Shown: positions 38,558 to 50,058 of the stretch, piece by piece
How positions within the stretch are numbered: the first letter of the stretch is position 1
Layout: every line of letters begins with the position of its first letter
Source: Ichthyosporea sp. XGB-2017a
Lineage: Eukaryota; Opisthokonta; Ichthyosporea
Assembly: GCA_002811675.1 (NCBI GenBank)
Contig: PDIM01010330.1
Span: 137,844 to 191,830, forward strand
Reading direction: 5' to 3'
Length of the DNA: 53,987 bases
Made by a program: the position numbers and the translations under genes
The notes under the pieces: generated by a model
The model's input: only the letters and a program-made list of their open reading frames with translations
Told to the model about the DNA's origin: nothing
Databases searched by the model: none

Positions 38558-40098
38558 TTTTATTCGGGTGGTCCAGCAGACCCTCGTGTGGTACTCACGA
38601 AGACCCCGCGGGTATTCCTTGCGCTACCCCGGTGCCCCTCGGAAACAAAACGTGAAATAAATTTTGGGCTCTTATATTCTTTCCCAATGCGCAAAACGGG
38701 CTTATGACTTATAGCTCGAAATGCTTGACGGAGTTTCTGTTTGGTTCATTGAGTACCTTTTTTTCCCCGTATGTAGCCCAAGATGAACTATTTCATTATT
38801 CCAGAGAGGATCTGAATTTTGTTATATGCCCTCCCATTTATTCACTGAAGGTTGAACATGCCTACGTATGAGTGATGAATAGTAACTTGTGAATTCCCAC
38901 TTTCACCCGTACCAACTGAAAGTTTCGAAGCTTCTAAATATAGCTTTATCTATCTATAAGCTGGCTCTTAAATTAGCTGTCTGGTTGAGAATTCGTGCAC
39001 GAAAGAAAAAGCCCCCTTGCAGAAAGATGATTCAAATAAAAGACTGCAATATCTTCGACAATACGTACCCCGCGCGTCTGTGCCAGTCATTGCTTCAGCT
39101 CGCGCTGGTTACACTTTGTGAACGTGCTGCAGGACGTCGTATAAATTAATAAGTACTTTTATAACGTCGTCTGTCCCAAGAACAGAAGAGCCGAACAGAG
39201 CGAGTTAACGTCTGCTCGCAATATTGTTATATTATAACAGTGGAAAATCTGGAATGAACCTCGCAGGAAGTCGAAATTGAAAAATGAGCTTGTCGAGCGC
39301 CTGGCAGCCTTGGATCTAAGCAAATGTGCATGCTGCTATGTAATTTTCTCCTAATTTTGTTAGAAGCGCTGGTACTTTCCTTTATAAACACCCTTCAAAC
39401 CAAAGAATCGAACTTCAAACTTATGAAATTCATTGTCCATATAAGGTGAAATTAAATGCCCTTTACAACTCCTCACCTTTAAAAAGACAAAAAAAAAACC
39501 AAGATCGGCCACGATAAAATAGAATTAACCTCAAAAGAATCGAGGTCCAAGCCAGCCAGAGAACCGTTTTTTTATAGCCATTTCATTGTATCGCAAAAGC
39601 CAATCAGCTTTAAGATAATTATGTAACACAAACACCGGTAAATTATCGATTCATGTGACGTACAGACAGACAATATTTCCCGGATCTTTACTCTTTACAA
39701 GAACGCCATCATTTAGCGGGAATTTAAAATTTCGATACTGCAAATTGCAAAATGCTAACAAATTCCAGCTCGGGGCTCGGAGAAATTATGACTTATTCAG
39801 TGAGTAATTATAATTTATAATATTATCATATGCGGAAAAATTTCCTCGGGAAAAATCGGTTAATTTTTTGAATTGCATGATTCATGAATTGAAATGGGGC
39901 TGCCAGGACATGAATCAATGTATGGAAGAAGGAAAGATGCCTTTGATTGTTTTAAATAGGAAGGGAAAGTGTAGCCTGATAAAGCCATTTGAATATTTGT
40001 TTAAATCTTGAGATTGAGATTGAGATTGTGTGAAGAATCTTTGGAATATTTTAACTGGGAATTGATTTTGTACTCAGAAAAAAACAGAAACAAGAAAT
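38558..40098. other. Long spacer upstream of the bZIP gene
   Basis: 1.5 kb without a recognisable gene, longer than most spacers here and without long A/T runs. Open stretches are short and lack ATG starts. A CCAATCAG box lies at about 39599 and a TGACGTAC site at 39656-39663, a possible bZIP half site. It is probably the regulatory region of the bZIP gene, but parts may be decayed sequence. Confidence 0.4.
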
Positions 40099-40575
40099 AT
40101 GAGTCTTGAAATAAATGCAATAGAGATCGGATCATCAATGACTAAACTAAATGCAAGTTCCAAGACTGAGGGGAAGCCTAGGCTGTCAGATCAAGAAATT
40201 CTGAAAAGAAGAAAAAACACGGAAGCTGTTCGTAGATGCAGGGAAAAACAGAGGGGAAAGCTTAAGGCAACAGATGGATTCCTCAAAAGAGCTCTTGCGG
40301 AAAACATCAAACTAAAGGATGCTATTCGAGACTTGACTAATTGCACACTGCTTTCTATGCAAATGATCAGCGGTGATGTCCTAGTCGATTACCATTCATT
40401 GCAGCGGAACATCGAACTAACTGAACAAGCTGAAAAAATAGGATGTTACGACGATATTGAAAAAGACTATGCCCACTATAATGCAAAAATCAAGATAGCT
40501 GAGAACACAGTGAATAGAGTCATTCGACATCCGGTAGGAAAGCACTTTATTGAGAAAACATTCAAGCCTGCTTAA
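40099..40575 (+). CDS. bZIP transcription factor
   Basis: A 158-residue DNA-binding protein. The basic region K-N-T-E-A-V-R-R-C-R-E-K-Q-R (residues 39-52) fits the N-x2-A-x3-C/S-R bZIP consensus, with Asn40 and Arg48 spaced as required. The dimerisation helix follows in register: a positions L55, L62, N69 and I76; d positions T58, A65, L72 and L79. N69 corresponds to the buried Asn of GCN4-type zippers. The zipper is short, and a second helical part (~95-140) may extend it. The basic region is closest to the AP-1/GCN4/CREB group, which bind TGACTCA or TGACGTCA. The 1.5-kb upstream spacer and both serpin promoters contain TGACGT. The ATG is the first in frame. Confidence 0.85.
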   Translation: MSLEINAIEIGSSMTKLNASSKTEGKPRLSDQEILKRRKNTEAVRRCREKQRGKLKATDGFLKRALAENIKLKDAIRDLTNCTLLSMQMISGDVLVDYHSLQRNIELTEQAEKIGCYDDIEKDYAHYNAKIKIAENTVNRVIRHPVGKHFIEKTFKPA

Positions 40576-41156
40576 AGCGGTTCTTCTTCATCCAAACATA
40601 TCTTTTCATTTACCCGATCATCAACTTCCTTCCATTCTTTAAATTAAACACCATACACTAAGATCCCAAATAAACTCATCTTTTGTACAGATACCCTTAA
40701 AGATTGACATGCATCCCTCACCCAGATCCTTTCTCTTTCATTGTTGAGTAAAAGGGAAAGAGGCGAAAGAAAGACAAAGAACAAAACAAGAGAAACGAGA
40801 AACCAAAGCCTCGACGGAGAAAAACATAAAGGGACTTTTCGTTTCCCGCCCTTTTTCATTTTTTCTTTTTTCGATTTTTCGATTTTTCGCTTCTGGTGCT
40901 TTTTTTTGCATTTTTTTTTTTGCATTTTTTATTTTGACCTTTTTTTTTTGCTTTTTTTTTGTGTGTGTGTTTATTGTTTATTCTTTTTTTCTCATATCTC
41001 TGATTTTATAGTGAAACTTGCTCAACAAAGAAAAATCAAGGCAATGTGGATACCATTCTGATTAAGAAAAGTAGAAGGGTAAAAAAAAAAAGAAACGAAA
41101 AAAGACTTAAGTACATCAACTTGATTTCTGAAGCTGAGAATTAAGAAAAGGAAGAA
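40576..41156 (+). promoter_or_regulatory. Spacer with T-rich tract upstream of the ankyrin gene
   Basis: 580 bp without a gene. Bases 40850-40990 are a T-rich tract on the coding strand with several runs of 6-10 T, ending about 165 bp before the ankyrin-protein ATG. Confidence 0.4.
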
Positions 41157-42350
41157 ATGGAGTTTGAGAATGAAAATCCGACTTCTACTTGTGCCAAACT
41201 GCACTCAGACTTGTCTACAATTCAAACAAAACTGAGAAATATTTATAATCTCTTGAAAATAGAATCTTCCCAAGCGACTATTCCTGTTTCAGGGTTGCGA
41301 GATTTGTTGAAGGGGCAAGACGTTCATCAGGTATGTCGCGATGCGATAGCAGAAGATAAAGTTGATGTGCTTGCCTTAGCTTTTGCTTGGCATGGCTTAG
41401 GAACGAAAATCCATCCCGAATATAACTTTATGAAATCTGAAGAGAAAAGGATGACTGCCCTACATTTTGCAGCCAAGCGCGGTAGTGTCAAGTGCACTTC
41501 TTTTCTGCTTGAGCAAAATCTTGGGTCCAATCTGTATGATCCTGACGTTAGGGATTATCAAAATTCCACCCCTCTTCTTACTGCCTGTACGGGGAAAGTG
41601 AACCGAATAGAAATCATAAAGCTTCTCTTAGAGAAGGGGGCTGACCCGGGAGCTGTTGATTCCAGTGGAAATAGCTGCCTGCACAGACTGGTTTGTAGAG
41701 ATTCACAGAACCCCGACATACGCACTTGCTGCGAAATTCTTCTTGAAGCTTTAAAAGAGCGGTATTCACATGGTTCATCATTACCCCAAACAGTAGGCGT
41801 TACTGTTAATACCAACAACATGTACGGGGACACCCCTTTGCATAAAGCATGCCGGTATGGATGCTGGCGTACTGTAGAGACATTCTTATTAGCGGGAGCA
41901 GATATCAATTTCAAGAACGAAACGGGAGATACTCCACTCCATTGCCTTTTTGATGGTTACTTTCGCAGTAATGCCCGCTATCCCTATGAAAACAAAGCCA
42001 TTCGGAAAACCGTTTCGTTAATGCTTAAATTTTGTCCAAATTTGAGTATCAGAAACGGCGAAGGCTTTTTGGTTAACGAGCTTCCTTGGGCAAAGTGCTT
42101 TCCAGTGTCTCTAGGGAAACTTAATAGCTTCATTAAGGGCAGTAATAACAAAAAAAGCAAAGGAAGCAGGGGAAAATTCCCCTTCAGCTTAATGAGCTAT
42201 TGTCTCCGAACAGTTAAAGTTCATGAAAGCAGCTGCAGAACCCCCCATTTAAATGACAAACTTCCGAGTGAGCTTTATCTAAAGGTCATAACCCCAATAA
42301 CCAAATGTTCAGGGAAAGACAATGACTGCAATCCTGTTGCACTAACTTGA
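41157..42350 (+). CDS. Ankyrin-repeat protein with a SOCS-box-like C-terminus (ASB-like)
   Basis: 397 residues, single exon, first ATG used. Ankyrin repeats occupy ~95-290: M-T-A-L-H-F-A-A-K-R-G-S, S-T-P-L-L-T-A-C-T-G-K, the typical L-L-L-E-K-G-A-D-P, G-D-T-P-L-H-K-A-C-R-Y-G and F-L-L-A-G-A-D-I-N. The C-terminal part (~340-385) reads F-S-L-M-S-Y-C-L-R-T-V-K, then L-N-D-K-L-P-S-E-L-Y-L-K-V-I. This matches the BC box and LPxxL pattern of SOCS boxes. If correct, the protein would be a substrate receptor for an elongin BC-Cul5/Cul2 ubiquitin ligase, like animal ASB proteins. The ankyrin part is certain; the SOCS box is a by-eye match to a short motif and is less sure. Confidence 0.85.
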   Translation: MEFENENPTSTCAKLHSDLSTIQTKLRNIYNLLKIESSQATIPVSGLRDLLKGQDVHQVCRDAIAEDKVDVLALAFAWHGLGTKIHPEYNFMKSEEKRMTALHFAAKRGSVKCTSFLLEQNLGSNLYDPDVRDYQNSTPLLTACTGKVNRIEIIKLLLEKGADPGAVDSSGNSCLHRLVCRDSQNPDIRTCCEILLEALKERYSHGSSLPQTVGVTVNTNNMYGDTPLHKACRYGCWRTVETFLLAGADINFKNETGDTPLHCLFDGYFRSNARYPYENKAIRKTVSLMLKFCPNLSIRNGEGFLVNELPWAKCFPVSLGKLNSFIKGSNNKKSKGSRGKFPFSLMSYCLRTVKVHESSCRTPHLNDKLPSELYLKVITPITKCSGKDNDCNPVALT

Positions 42351-42518
42351 CCATTACTCACGAACAATCTGTAAAAAAGAAAAAGAAACGAATAAGCGTA
42401 TGTATATTTAAGCACGCGAACACCTTAAAACTTGAGAATAAGTTTTGGAATTATGTAGCATAGATGATTTAAATTAATGGGAAATATGAGCGTATAGGAA
42501 ACGAAGAAATACAACTAG

Positions 42519-42686
42519 TTAAGGAGAAAAGGGAACAACACAAACAGCCATCAAACTTGTAAAGTAACAATAAACCACAGTCAATGCCGTTAGAGTCCTC
42601 AAGAAGAGTTTGTGTGACCGCAAAAGAGATGTTTGAGTACCCGAAGATGGACGCTGTGACTTGCTCACTGCTGCTGCCAAAATCAT
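42519..42686 (-). CDS. Possible small single-TM protein
   Basis: A 55-codon minus-strand frame with its own ATG at 42686 lies in the spacer between the ankyrin and PDCD2 genes. The C-terminal half (L-R-T-L-T-A-L-T-V-V-Y-C-Y-F-T-S-L-M-A-V) would be one membrane segment after a basic stretch. The frame is open for another 35 codons upstream, beginning near a possible TTTTGTCAG acceptor, so it could be the last exon of a spliced gene. No family is recognised and chance is not excluded. Confidence 0.22.
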   Translation of the reverse strand: MILAAAVSKSQRPSSGTQTSLLRSHKLFLRTLTALTVVYCYFTSLMAVCVVPFSP

Positions 42687-43054
42687 AAAAGGACTATCTT
42701 TTAGTACCCCTTTTTTGTCTTCTGTCTTTGCATGTCTCTTATCGTGTGAGTATTTAAAGAGCCCTGAATCCTGACAAAACTTCAACAACACAATGAGACA
42801 GTTTTTTGAAAGTCAAATGGGATGCAAAAATTTAAGGGAGAAGAACCCAAGGAGCCGTTTGGAAGAAGATCGACCACGTGATGTTTTCTTTTTTTCCAAA
42901 GTCAGCTGGGGCAAAATAATTTATTGAAAATTGTCATACAAAATATAAATAAAAAATAAATTATAAATATAATTTTCAATTAAAAAAAAAATGGTGTTGA
43001 CTTTTTGAGGATTGGATTTTTGATGTCTAATTTCGTCTTTAGAGATATCAAATA

Positions 43055-44714
43055 ATGGTGGGAAGGGCAAATAATCACCAACAAGGAGCCAAGAAATCCA
43101 GGAATGAGCCCCGGAGTGAAGGTGTTTTTTTAGGCTTTGCAGATGAAGAAATCCCAAAGAGCGAGGACTCGAATATTGACTGGTGTGTGAATAAGATTGG
43201 AGGCTTCTCGGTAAGTTTGTATTTTGCTTGTTGATTGGGTTAGTCTTGAAGCAAAATCAAAAAGCATAGGAAACTGATTTAGTATTGTTGCTGTATTCTT
43301 TTGCTTTTTTTGCCTTTTGTGTTCTTAGAATTTCAATTCTGATATAGTCAAAGATGATTTCATCCGGTGCAAAAAGAATCTCTATTTGAGACTAACAAAA
43401 TGTGCACTTTGCGGCAGAGCGCAGGGATTAAGACAAGTGGTGCAGTTGTTTTGCCCTTTAATAGACGCAGAAGGGGAACTAGAGTGCGAAGAAAGAGAGA
43501 TTTATATTTATAACTGCCCGAATCCCGAATGTTCAAACTCTCATAAGGGCTGGGTGGCCTTTCGTGTAGATTCAGCACGGGAGGGTGATCATATAGCGAA
43601 TAGTAATACAAAGAATCATGCACGTGACGTGAATTACGAGTCTCGGGGAAGGATGTCATTGGTCAAGCACTTAGAGAAAATTTCCTTAGGGGAAGAAAAG
43701 ACAAATGAAGAAAAAGAGGAATCCGATATTCCATGTGATGATAATTGGGGAGTTGATCAGGACGAATGGGGTGTGGACGATGGGGGGTTTGACGATTATG
43801 ACGAGGAAGAGGAAGATTTGAAAATTGAAGCTTTGCTGGAGAAGCGCGAGGAAAAGCAAAATGCGCTCGAGGCTGTTGTTGAGCAAGAAAAGGAAAATAG
43901 TCTCAAGAACAAAGAAAAGGAAAAGAAGGAGAAGAAGAGAGGCGCTTCTTTCAGTCTGGAAAGTGCTTGTGATTCGTACACGGCCTCATATGTGTACATA
44001 GAGGAAGAACCGGGTAAGAAAAAAGAGCGTGAGGCTGCAATGACTGAACACGAGCGGAAACTGCTGGCAGAATATGAAGAGAAGGAAGGGGTGAATGTGA
44101 AAGGTTTGGCAGCGGAGGCGGTGGCGAAAGGCCTGGAAATTCAAAAGGATGGGGTTATGGGATCAGGGGAAGAATGGGTAGATGAGGGCTATGAAAAGAC
44201 TGACGTTAAACATGGAGATAGGGCTTTTTATAAGTACCATAAACGTCTTCAGCGAGCACCGGAACAGATTCTTCGGTATCAACTTGGCGGAAAGCCTTTG
44301 TTGATGACCGATGTGAAAGAGTATGTGCCTTGCCATGGTGGGAATGTGCCATGGCCCATGACTAACTCTTCAATTGGAAAACGGAGTGCTCCAGAGGGAG
44401 AAAGGGGGAGTACAACGATACCTCCTTGTGCTTCCTGTGGGGGCGAGCGTATATTTGAGGCTCAGATATTAAGTACCATTAACTATTATTTGATGTTTGA
44501 TGGCCAAGAAGGGGAGGAAGAAGACGAGTTATGGGATAGTGACAGTATTGAACATTCCAATGTGAATGGAAAGAGCAAACTTATGTTGGATCCCATATGG
44601 GGTACGGTATTTATCTACACTTGCCAAAACAACTGCATGAAAACTGATTCCAAGGTAGGAAGAACCACTTTTGTGAATGAAGAATATGTATTTGTACAGC
44701 CTGATCTCGTTTGA
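43055..44714 (+). CDS. PDCD2/TSR4-family ribosome assembly protein
   Basis: A 513-residue protein whose relatives chaperone ribosomal protein uS5 during 40S subunit assembly. Two exons, 43055-43210 and 43329-44714, with a 118-bp GT-AG intron in phase 0. Exon 1 supplies the family start V-F-L-G-F-A-D-E-E and W-C-V-N-K-I-G-G. Exon 2 continues with zinc pairs C-A-L-C-G and C-P-N-P-E-C in the N-terminal domain, ending G-W-V-A-F-R-V. A long acidic and Lys-rich middle follows. The C-terminal PDCD2 domain has Q-I-L-R-Y-Q-L-G-G-K-P-L, C-A-S-C-G-G-E-R-I-F-E-A-Q-I-L, and W-G-T-V-F-I-Y-T-C, ending E-E-Y-V-F-V-Q. The exon 1 ATG is the first in frame. AATAAA follows 5 bp after the stop. Confidence 0.92.
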
Positions 44715-44719
44715 AACTC

Positions 44720-44725
44720 AATAAA
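44720..44725 (+). terminator. AATAAA polyadenylation signal of the PDCD2-like gene
   Basis: AATAAA 5 bp after the PDCD2 stop codon. The following 0.4 kb to the next gene is T-rich on the coding strand and contains no gene. Confidence 0.5.
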
Positions 44726-45126
44726 AACAGCACATATGGTTTATTCAAACCCCCCTTCCTTCACAAAGCCAAAGGAAACTAGAAGTTACACATGTACATC
44801 TGCTACAATAAACCCAAAAGGGTAGTACCCCTATTATTATTAAGAAAATTCCCTGGCAACTGAAACCAGAATTTGCCTTAAAATAGTGCCAGAATTTATT
44901 TTGGCCTTTTTGTATTGTTATTTCTTTTTTGTGTTTTTGAAAGAGAGAGCATTTTGCTTAATTGCGTTTCTTTTTTTTTCTGCTTTCGTTCGTTTGATTG
45001 TTTGTTTGCTGTTCCTTTTTTTAAAAAAATAGAAATAAATAGATTTCACATTGTACTTCAAATAGAAAGAGCTTCTGGGGTTATTGGTCATCGTGTTTAA
45101 AAGTGTGTGTGGTTGTATAGATTGCA

Positions 45127-45726
45127 ATGGATTCTCATAGTAGACTGAGTCATATTTCGAGTGGAGGGGCCGGAGGCCTGCTTGATCCCTCCCTTAAAAA
45201 GAATACTCTAGTCAAACAAGATATTAAGCCAATCCCTGTCAAGCCTTCTCAAGTACGAGCACATTTAATATCCTCCACGCGCAAGAGCAGCACAGCCTCC
45301 CTAGCACCAATGCAGCCATCCTCTGATAGTAAAGTTGATTCTCATAAAAGTCCCGTTCTTTTGCAGAAAAGACATGCCCTCCAAGTATCTGCCAATTCAA
45401 GTAAAGGAAAGAAAGTCATAGATGACGATGTCGACGAGGAGCGTTTGGCGAACTTCATGAAACGGGCCATGTCCGAAAGTCAAAGAATGGCGAATATTGC
45501 AGTCAAAAGCAGGGAGAGCAGAAGAGCAAAAGCTAGTAACCAAGCGCGGTTTTATACTATAAAGAAAGATAATGCAGCAACTGGTAGTCAAAATAGTCAG
45601 AATGTGGCTAGCTCTTCAAGAATGGTCCTAGAGTTAAGTACAGGGCAGGGTGCCGTGGGAAAGACAGATTCTAGCTGCTCTCTAGAATATGTAGAAGACG
45701 CGAAACACATGGACATCTCTGCGTAG
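45127..45726 (+). CDS. Hypothetical small Ser/Lys-rich protein
   Basis: A 199-residue single-exon frame, ATG at 45127, with no recognisable family. It is Ser- and Lys-rich and mostly disordered. One probable helix at ~100-140 (E-R-L-A-N-F-M-K-R-A-M-S-E-S-Q-R-M-A) is basic and amphipathic. There is no signal peptide or membrane segment. A T-rich tract precedes it by 50-200 bp, as at other genes here, which supports transcription. The 0.5-kb spacer after it is AT-rich and shows no gene. Confidence 0.55.
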   Translation: MDSHSRLSHISSGGAGGLLDPSLKKNTLVKQDIKPIPVKPSQVRAHLISSTRKSSTASLAPMQPSSDSKVDSHKSPVLLQKRHALQVSANSSKGKKVIDDDVDEERLANFMKRAMSESQRMANIAVKSRESRRAKASNQARFYTIKKDNAATGSQNSQNVASSSRMVLELSTGQGAVGKTDSSCSLEYVEDAKHMDISA

Positions 45727-46257
45727 TGCCGACCCCGACAAAACAAAACTAACTAACTTATGTAGAGACTGGGAATGAGGGAAACAGATTTTTGCTGGGG
45801 ATAACTTGAAAAAATAAAAGTGAAAAAAAACAGAAGAGAAAGAAGTGAGAAACAGAAACTTGGAAATTCCCCAAAGGGAATTTTTTAAAAAAATTTTTTT
45901 TGGATAAAAATTTAAGGCTTGTTTTTACCATATTTAGGTTTCTCGTATAACCAAATAAAGAAAAAATATTTAGAAAAAGACAAAAAATTCCAATTTCAAT
46001 CGCAGTTTTGGCATTTTTTGTATACATATTTGTCCCTTTCTTCTTCATGCAGCATATGAATTGTGCATAATTTAAAGCTAATTTACAGCTTTATTGTAAA
46101 CAAAGACATTTGTTAAGGGAAGGGGAAGTCATTCATTTAGTTCAAGATTCAAAATTCATATAAAGAGACAGGCACAGGCAGGTATAAACATATTAAAGCT
46201 TATCAGGGATTGAAGAGGAAGGACTTTGTTGATTGAGTAGATTAAAGGTAGTTCAGA

Positions 46258-48414
46258 ATGAGTAAAAACTATGATGCCATAGCTGGCTACTCTATGAGGG
46301 AGATTCTGTCCCATGATGGTAAGTAAGAAATACAAATCCTTGTTTTGCTTTTTGCTTTTTGTTTTTCTTTTTTTACGAAGTAAAATGTTATTAAACCATT
46401 AAACATAAATCCTCTTTCGTTTGCTTACTCAACTTTTTATGTCAAAGATTCTATCCGAGATATTCCACATACAACCAGTAGAAGAGGGTATGACGAGCAA
46501 AAGGACGCGAATGAGTATCGAACTGAATTTGGGCATAAATCTTATTGGAAGTATGGCTTCTTGGATCCGAAGCTATTCCCTCAGCCAGAGAGATCTTCCC
46601 AATGCCGCAAGAGAGCTGGTCAATTCCAGACTTATGCAGGTTAGTTTGTTTCTTTTATATCCCTTCTTCCACCATTTTTTTTTCTTTTGCTGACTATTTG
46701 AGTGCTATTTTAGCTCCTCCGGAATATTTAATCATTCCTGGCGATAAAAGAGAATCAAAAAATGGAAGTTTGCATTCATCCATTGCCAATGGACTTGAAA
46801 ATGAAAGGTAATAATAGGATTAGCCAAGAAAGAATATTAAGGAAACGCTTGAAATTCCAGTACTTAACCTTTTTTATTTTGGCTTTTGTTATCAGTGAGG
46901 AGAGGAGAAACCAAAGACTTAACAGACAAGCAGCTTTCCAGGAAGAGGTTGCCAGGGATAAAATCCTTCGCGATCAAATCAAACAGTACCATGAATATGA
47001 AAAGGAGAAAGAAAAGGAGGAAGATGTTCAGAATCTGAAATCTTACAACCCATTTGGAAAAGCGTTGCCAGAGCCAACCCGCAGCTCCAATAATCGCAAG
47101 AACTTTCTCCATTACTTTGGGAATCCGTTATTTGTCGACATTCCACAGTATGATAAGCTTGCTGATCCTATTTCTTCTAAAAGACCCACATGGCTTAAAA
47201 AGTTTTCCCCTAACAATGACGAGAATACTGCAGTTTTACCTCAAAAGGAAGTGAAGCGAACTGCCGTTAAAGGACCTCATTTGCGACCGGATGTTACTCA
47301 AAAGTACTACAATGAACTAAGCAATCAAGTTAATGAACGCGAGGTGTCAAACTTTTTCAACAATGAAAGAACAAGAGCATTGGAAAATTATCAGCTTTCT
47401 CATGATCCATTTGCGAACAATGAATGTGATACAAAGCCCTTTGAGATTCCTGAAAATTGCCGCAGGAAGAACATTATGGCTAATTTAGAAAGAGACCTTG
47501 ACCCCAACAAGAACATTATGGATATTCAAACAAAAAAGTGTGCCGAAAATGTGTCACTTCAGAGAGAGAATCTGAGGAATATGAGAATGCATGACAAAGA
47601 AGTTGATCAGTTGCGTGTGTACGATTACGACCCTTGGGGAAAAGGATGTGGAATGCCTAGAAGAAATCACGAAGGGGAGATCATATGTAAAAAAGTGCGA
47701 GAAGACTTGTTTCTAGGGGCCCCAGAACATTCTGTTTACCACCCTGTCATAAAGGGGCATGTAGACAGTTCTGATTTCGGTGATGCGCGAAGGAGCAAAC
47801 ATTTTGAGAGCTCAGAAAACTCTCCCTCCGTTAAGAGCGGCACTGATATTATCTCCTGGAAGCCAAAGCAATTTTATGATGAAAATGCTAGTGACAAACC
47901 AAATCCATACTTGAAATCTTCCTATTATCGTGCAAAGTCACCTGAGCAGGTCCAGGTTGAAAAGGCCTATAAGAAACTTTTGAAAGAAGAAATTGATTTT
48001 AATGAACAGCGTAAGAAAGAACAGCGCGAGAGAAGCTTAAAAGAAGATGTAAAGGCTGTACAAACAGAAATGGAACAACTAGGGAAGATGGGTAAATATC
48101 CAAGAAGGGATCCTGAAAGCGGAAGAATCATTGGGGTGGATGTTAGACCCACAATATCTAAGGGTCTATACAACCTTGACGGGTTCGAGGTGGAGCAGAG
48201 AGCAATTGGAGCAGATTACTTGAAGGAACTTTTCTTACAGGCTAAGGAAAATCAAAATCGTCGAAAATCGGACCTTCAGAAGGAACAAGCTCTTGGTCTG
48301 ATGCACAAAGAAACTGTTGAAAGGATGAAGGCTAAAAAAGAGTCTCGAGTCCACACGAACAATGGCCTCAAGAAGAATGATGAGCTCACACCTTCTACTG
48401 GATATTTTCGCTAG
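46258..48414 (+). CDS. CSPP1-like centrosome/cilium-associated protein (tentative)
   Basis: 621 residues from four exons: 46258-46318, 46448-46639, 46714-46807 and 46896-48414, with GT-AG introns of 129, 74 and 88 bp (phases 1, 1, 2). The first three exons are short and become visible only by joining frames: M-S-K-N-Y-D-A-I-A-G, then N-E-Y-R-T-E-F-G-H-K, then A-P-P-E-Y-L-I-I-P-G. Exon 4 is highly charged and helical. Motifs of the type [YH]-[ND]-P-[FW]-[GA] recur: Y-N-P-F-G-K (~165), H-D-P-F-A-N, and Y-D-P-W-G-K-G-C-G-M-P-R-R (~360). A similar PRRDPESGRI element lies near residue 515. Repeated N-P-F-G-R-G-G-x-G-x-P motifs with N-E-Y-R characterise CSPP1, a microtubule-lumen protein of spindle poles and cilia. 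The exon structure is fairly firm; the family call is a by-eye motif match. Confidence 0.6.
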
Positions 48415-48512
48415 AGAATCATCAGAAAGTTAAGAAAAAAGAAGTCGGAACAAGAAAACGACGAACAGAAAACGAAACAAAACAAAAGTTAACAACCAAA
48501 AAAAAAAACATC

Positions 48513-48518
48513 AATAAA
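48513..48518 (+). terminator. AATAAA polyadenylation signal of the CSPP1-like gene
   Basis: AATAAA about 100 bp after the stop codon, before the convergent eS28 gene. Confidence 0.45.
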
Positions 48519-48727
48519 ACATGAATTCCGCGAATGCACACCTCTAATAAGAAAGAAGCTTGCTTCAATGTTTAAGTTTATACAACGCTTTTTATTTGTC
48601 CCAAGGAAGTCAAATGCTGGCAAATTCCAAAATAAACTTTCCCCATCCAGTTCAAATAAAAATGACTGTACTGTTGTTGACTTTTAAATGCTTTTTTGAA
48701 TTTTTTTGTGATATCCTTTCCCGTAGT

Positions 48728-49591
<864 letters not shown>

Positions 49592-49784
49592 CTGTAAAGT
49601 ATAAATAAACTTAAAATCCAAATCTACGACTTTATAGTAAATCAACAAAAGGGAAGAAGAAAAGAAGAAAAAGTAAAACAAAAAAGAGAAGTAGCAAAGA
49701 AAATTTTATAACAAACAAAGAAGAACAAAAGGCTTGAAAACACAAAAAAAAAAGTCCAAAAGGGCACACACTCTTTCTCGCAAG

Positions 49785-49802
49785 AAAAAAAAAAAAAAAA
49801 AA

Positions 49803-49895
<93 letters not shown>
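49785..49895. repeat. 111-bp A tract in the divergent rps28/PUS3 promoter
   Basis: Almost pure A with single interruptions at 49804 and 49860. It reads as a T tract toward rps28, about 190 bp upstream of the proposed leader exon. The PUS3-like gene starts 164 bp to the right. The length may be inexact because of sequencing error in homopolymers. Confidence 0.85.
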
Positions 49896-49897
<2 letters not shown>

Positions 49898-50058
49898 AAC
49901 GTGGAAAATTTTGTATGAAAAATTTTGTATGAAAATTTGTTTTTGATTTTTTTTTTTCCCCCCCCTTTGTTTGAATTCTCTTCTTCGCTGATTTTTTGAT
50001 TTGAAAAAGAATCTTTCAGACTGGGAGGGAACAGGGAGTGGAGGGGAAAAAGATCATA

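Noticed and set aside
38889-39149. 86-codon plus-strand frame in the spacer before the bZIP gene
   Set aside because: It begins at GTG, lacks an ATG in good context and shows no domain.
45758-46048. 96-codon minus-strand frame
   Set aside because: Phe/Lys-rich translation of AT-rich spacer; no domain and no promoter features.
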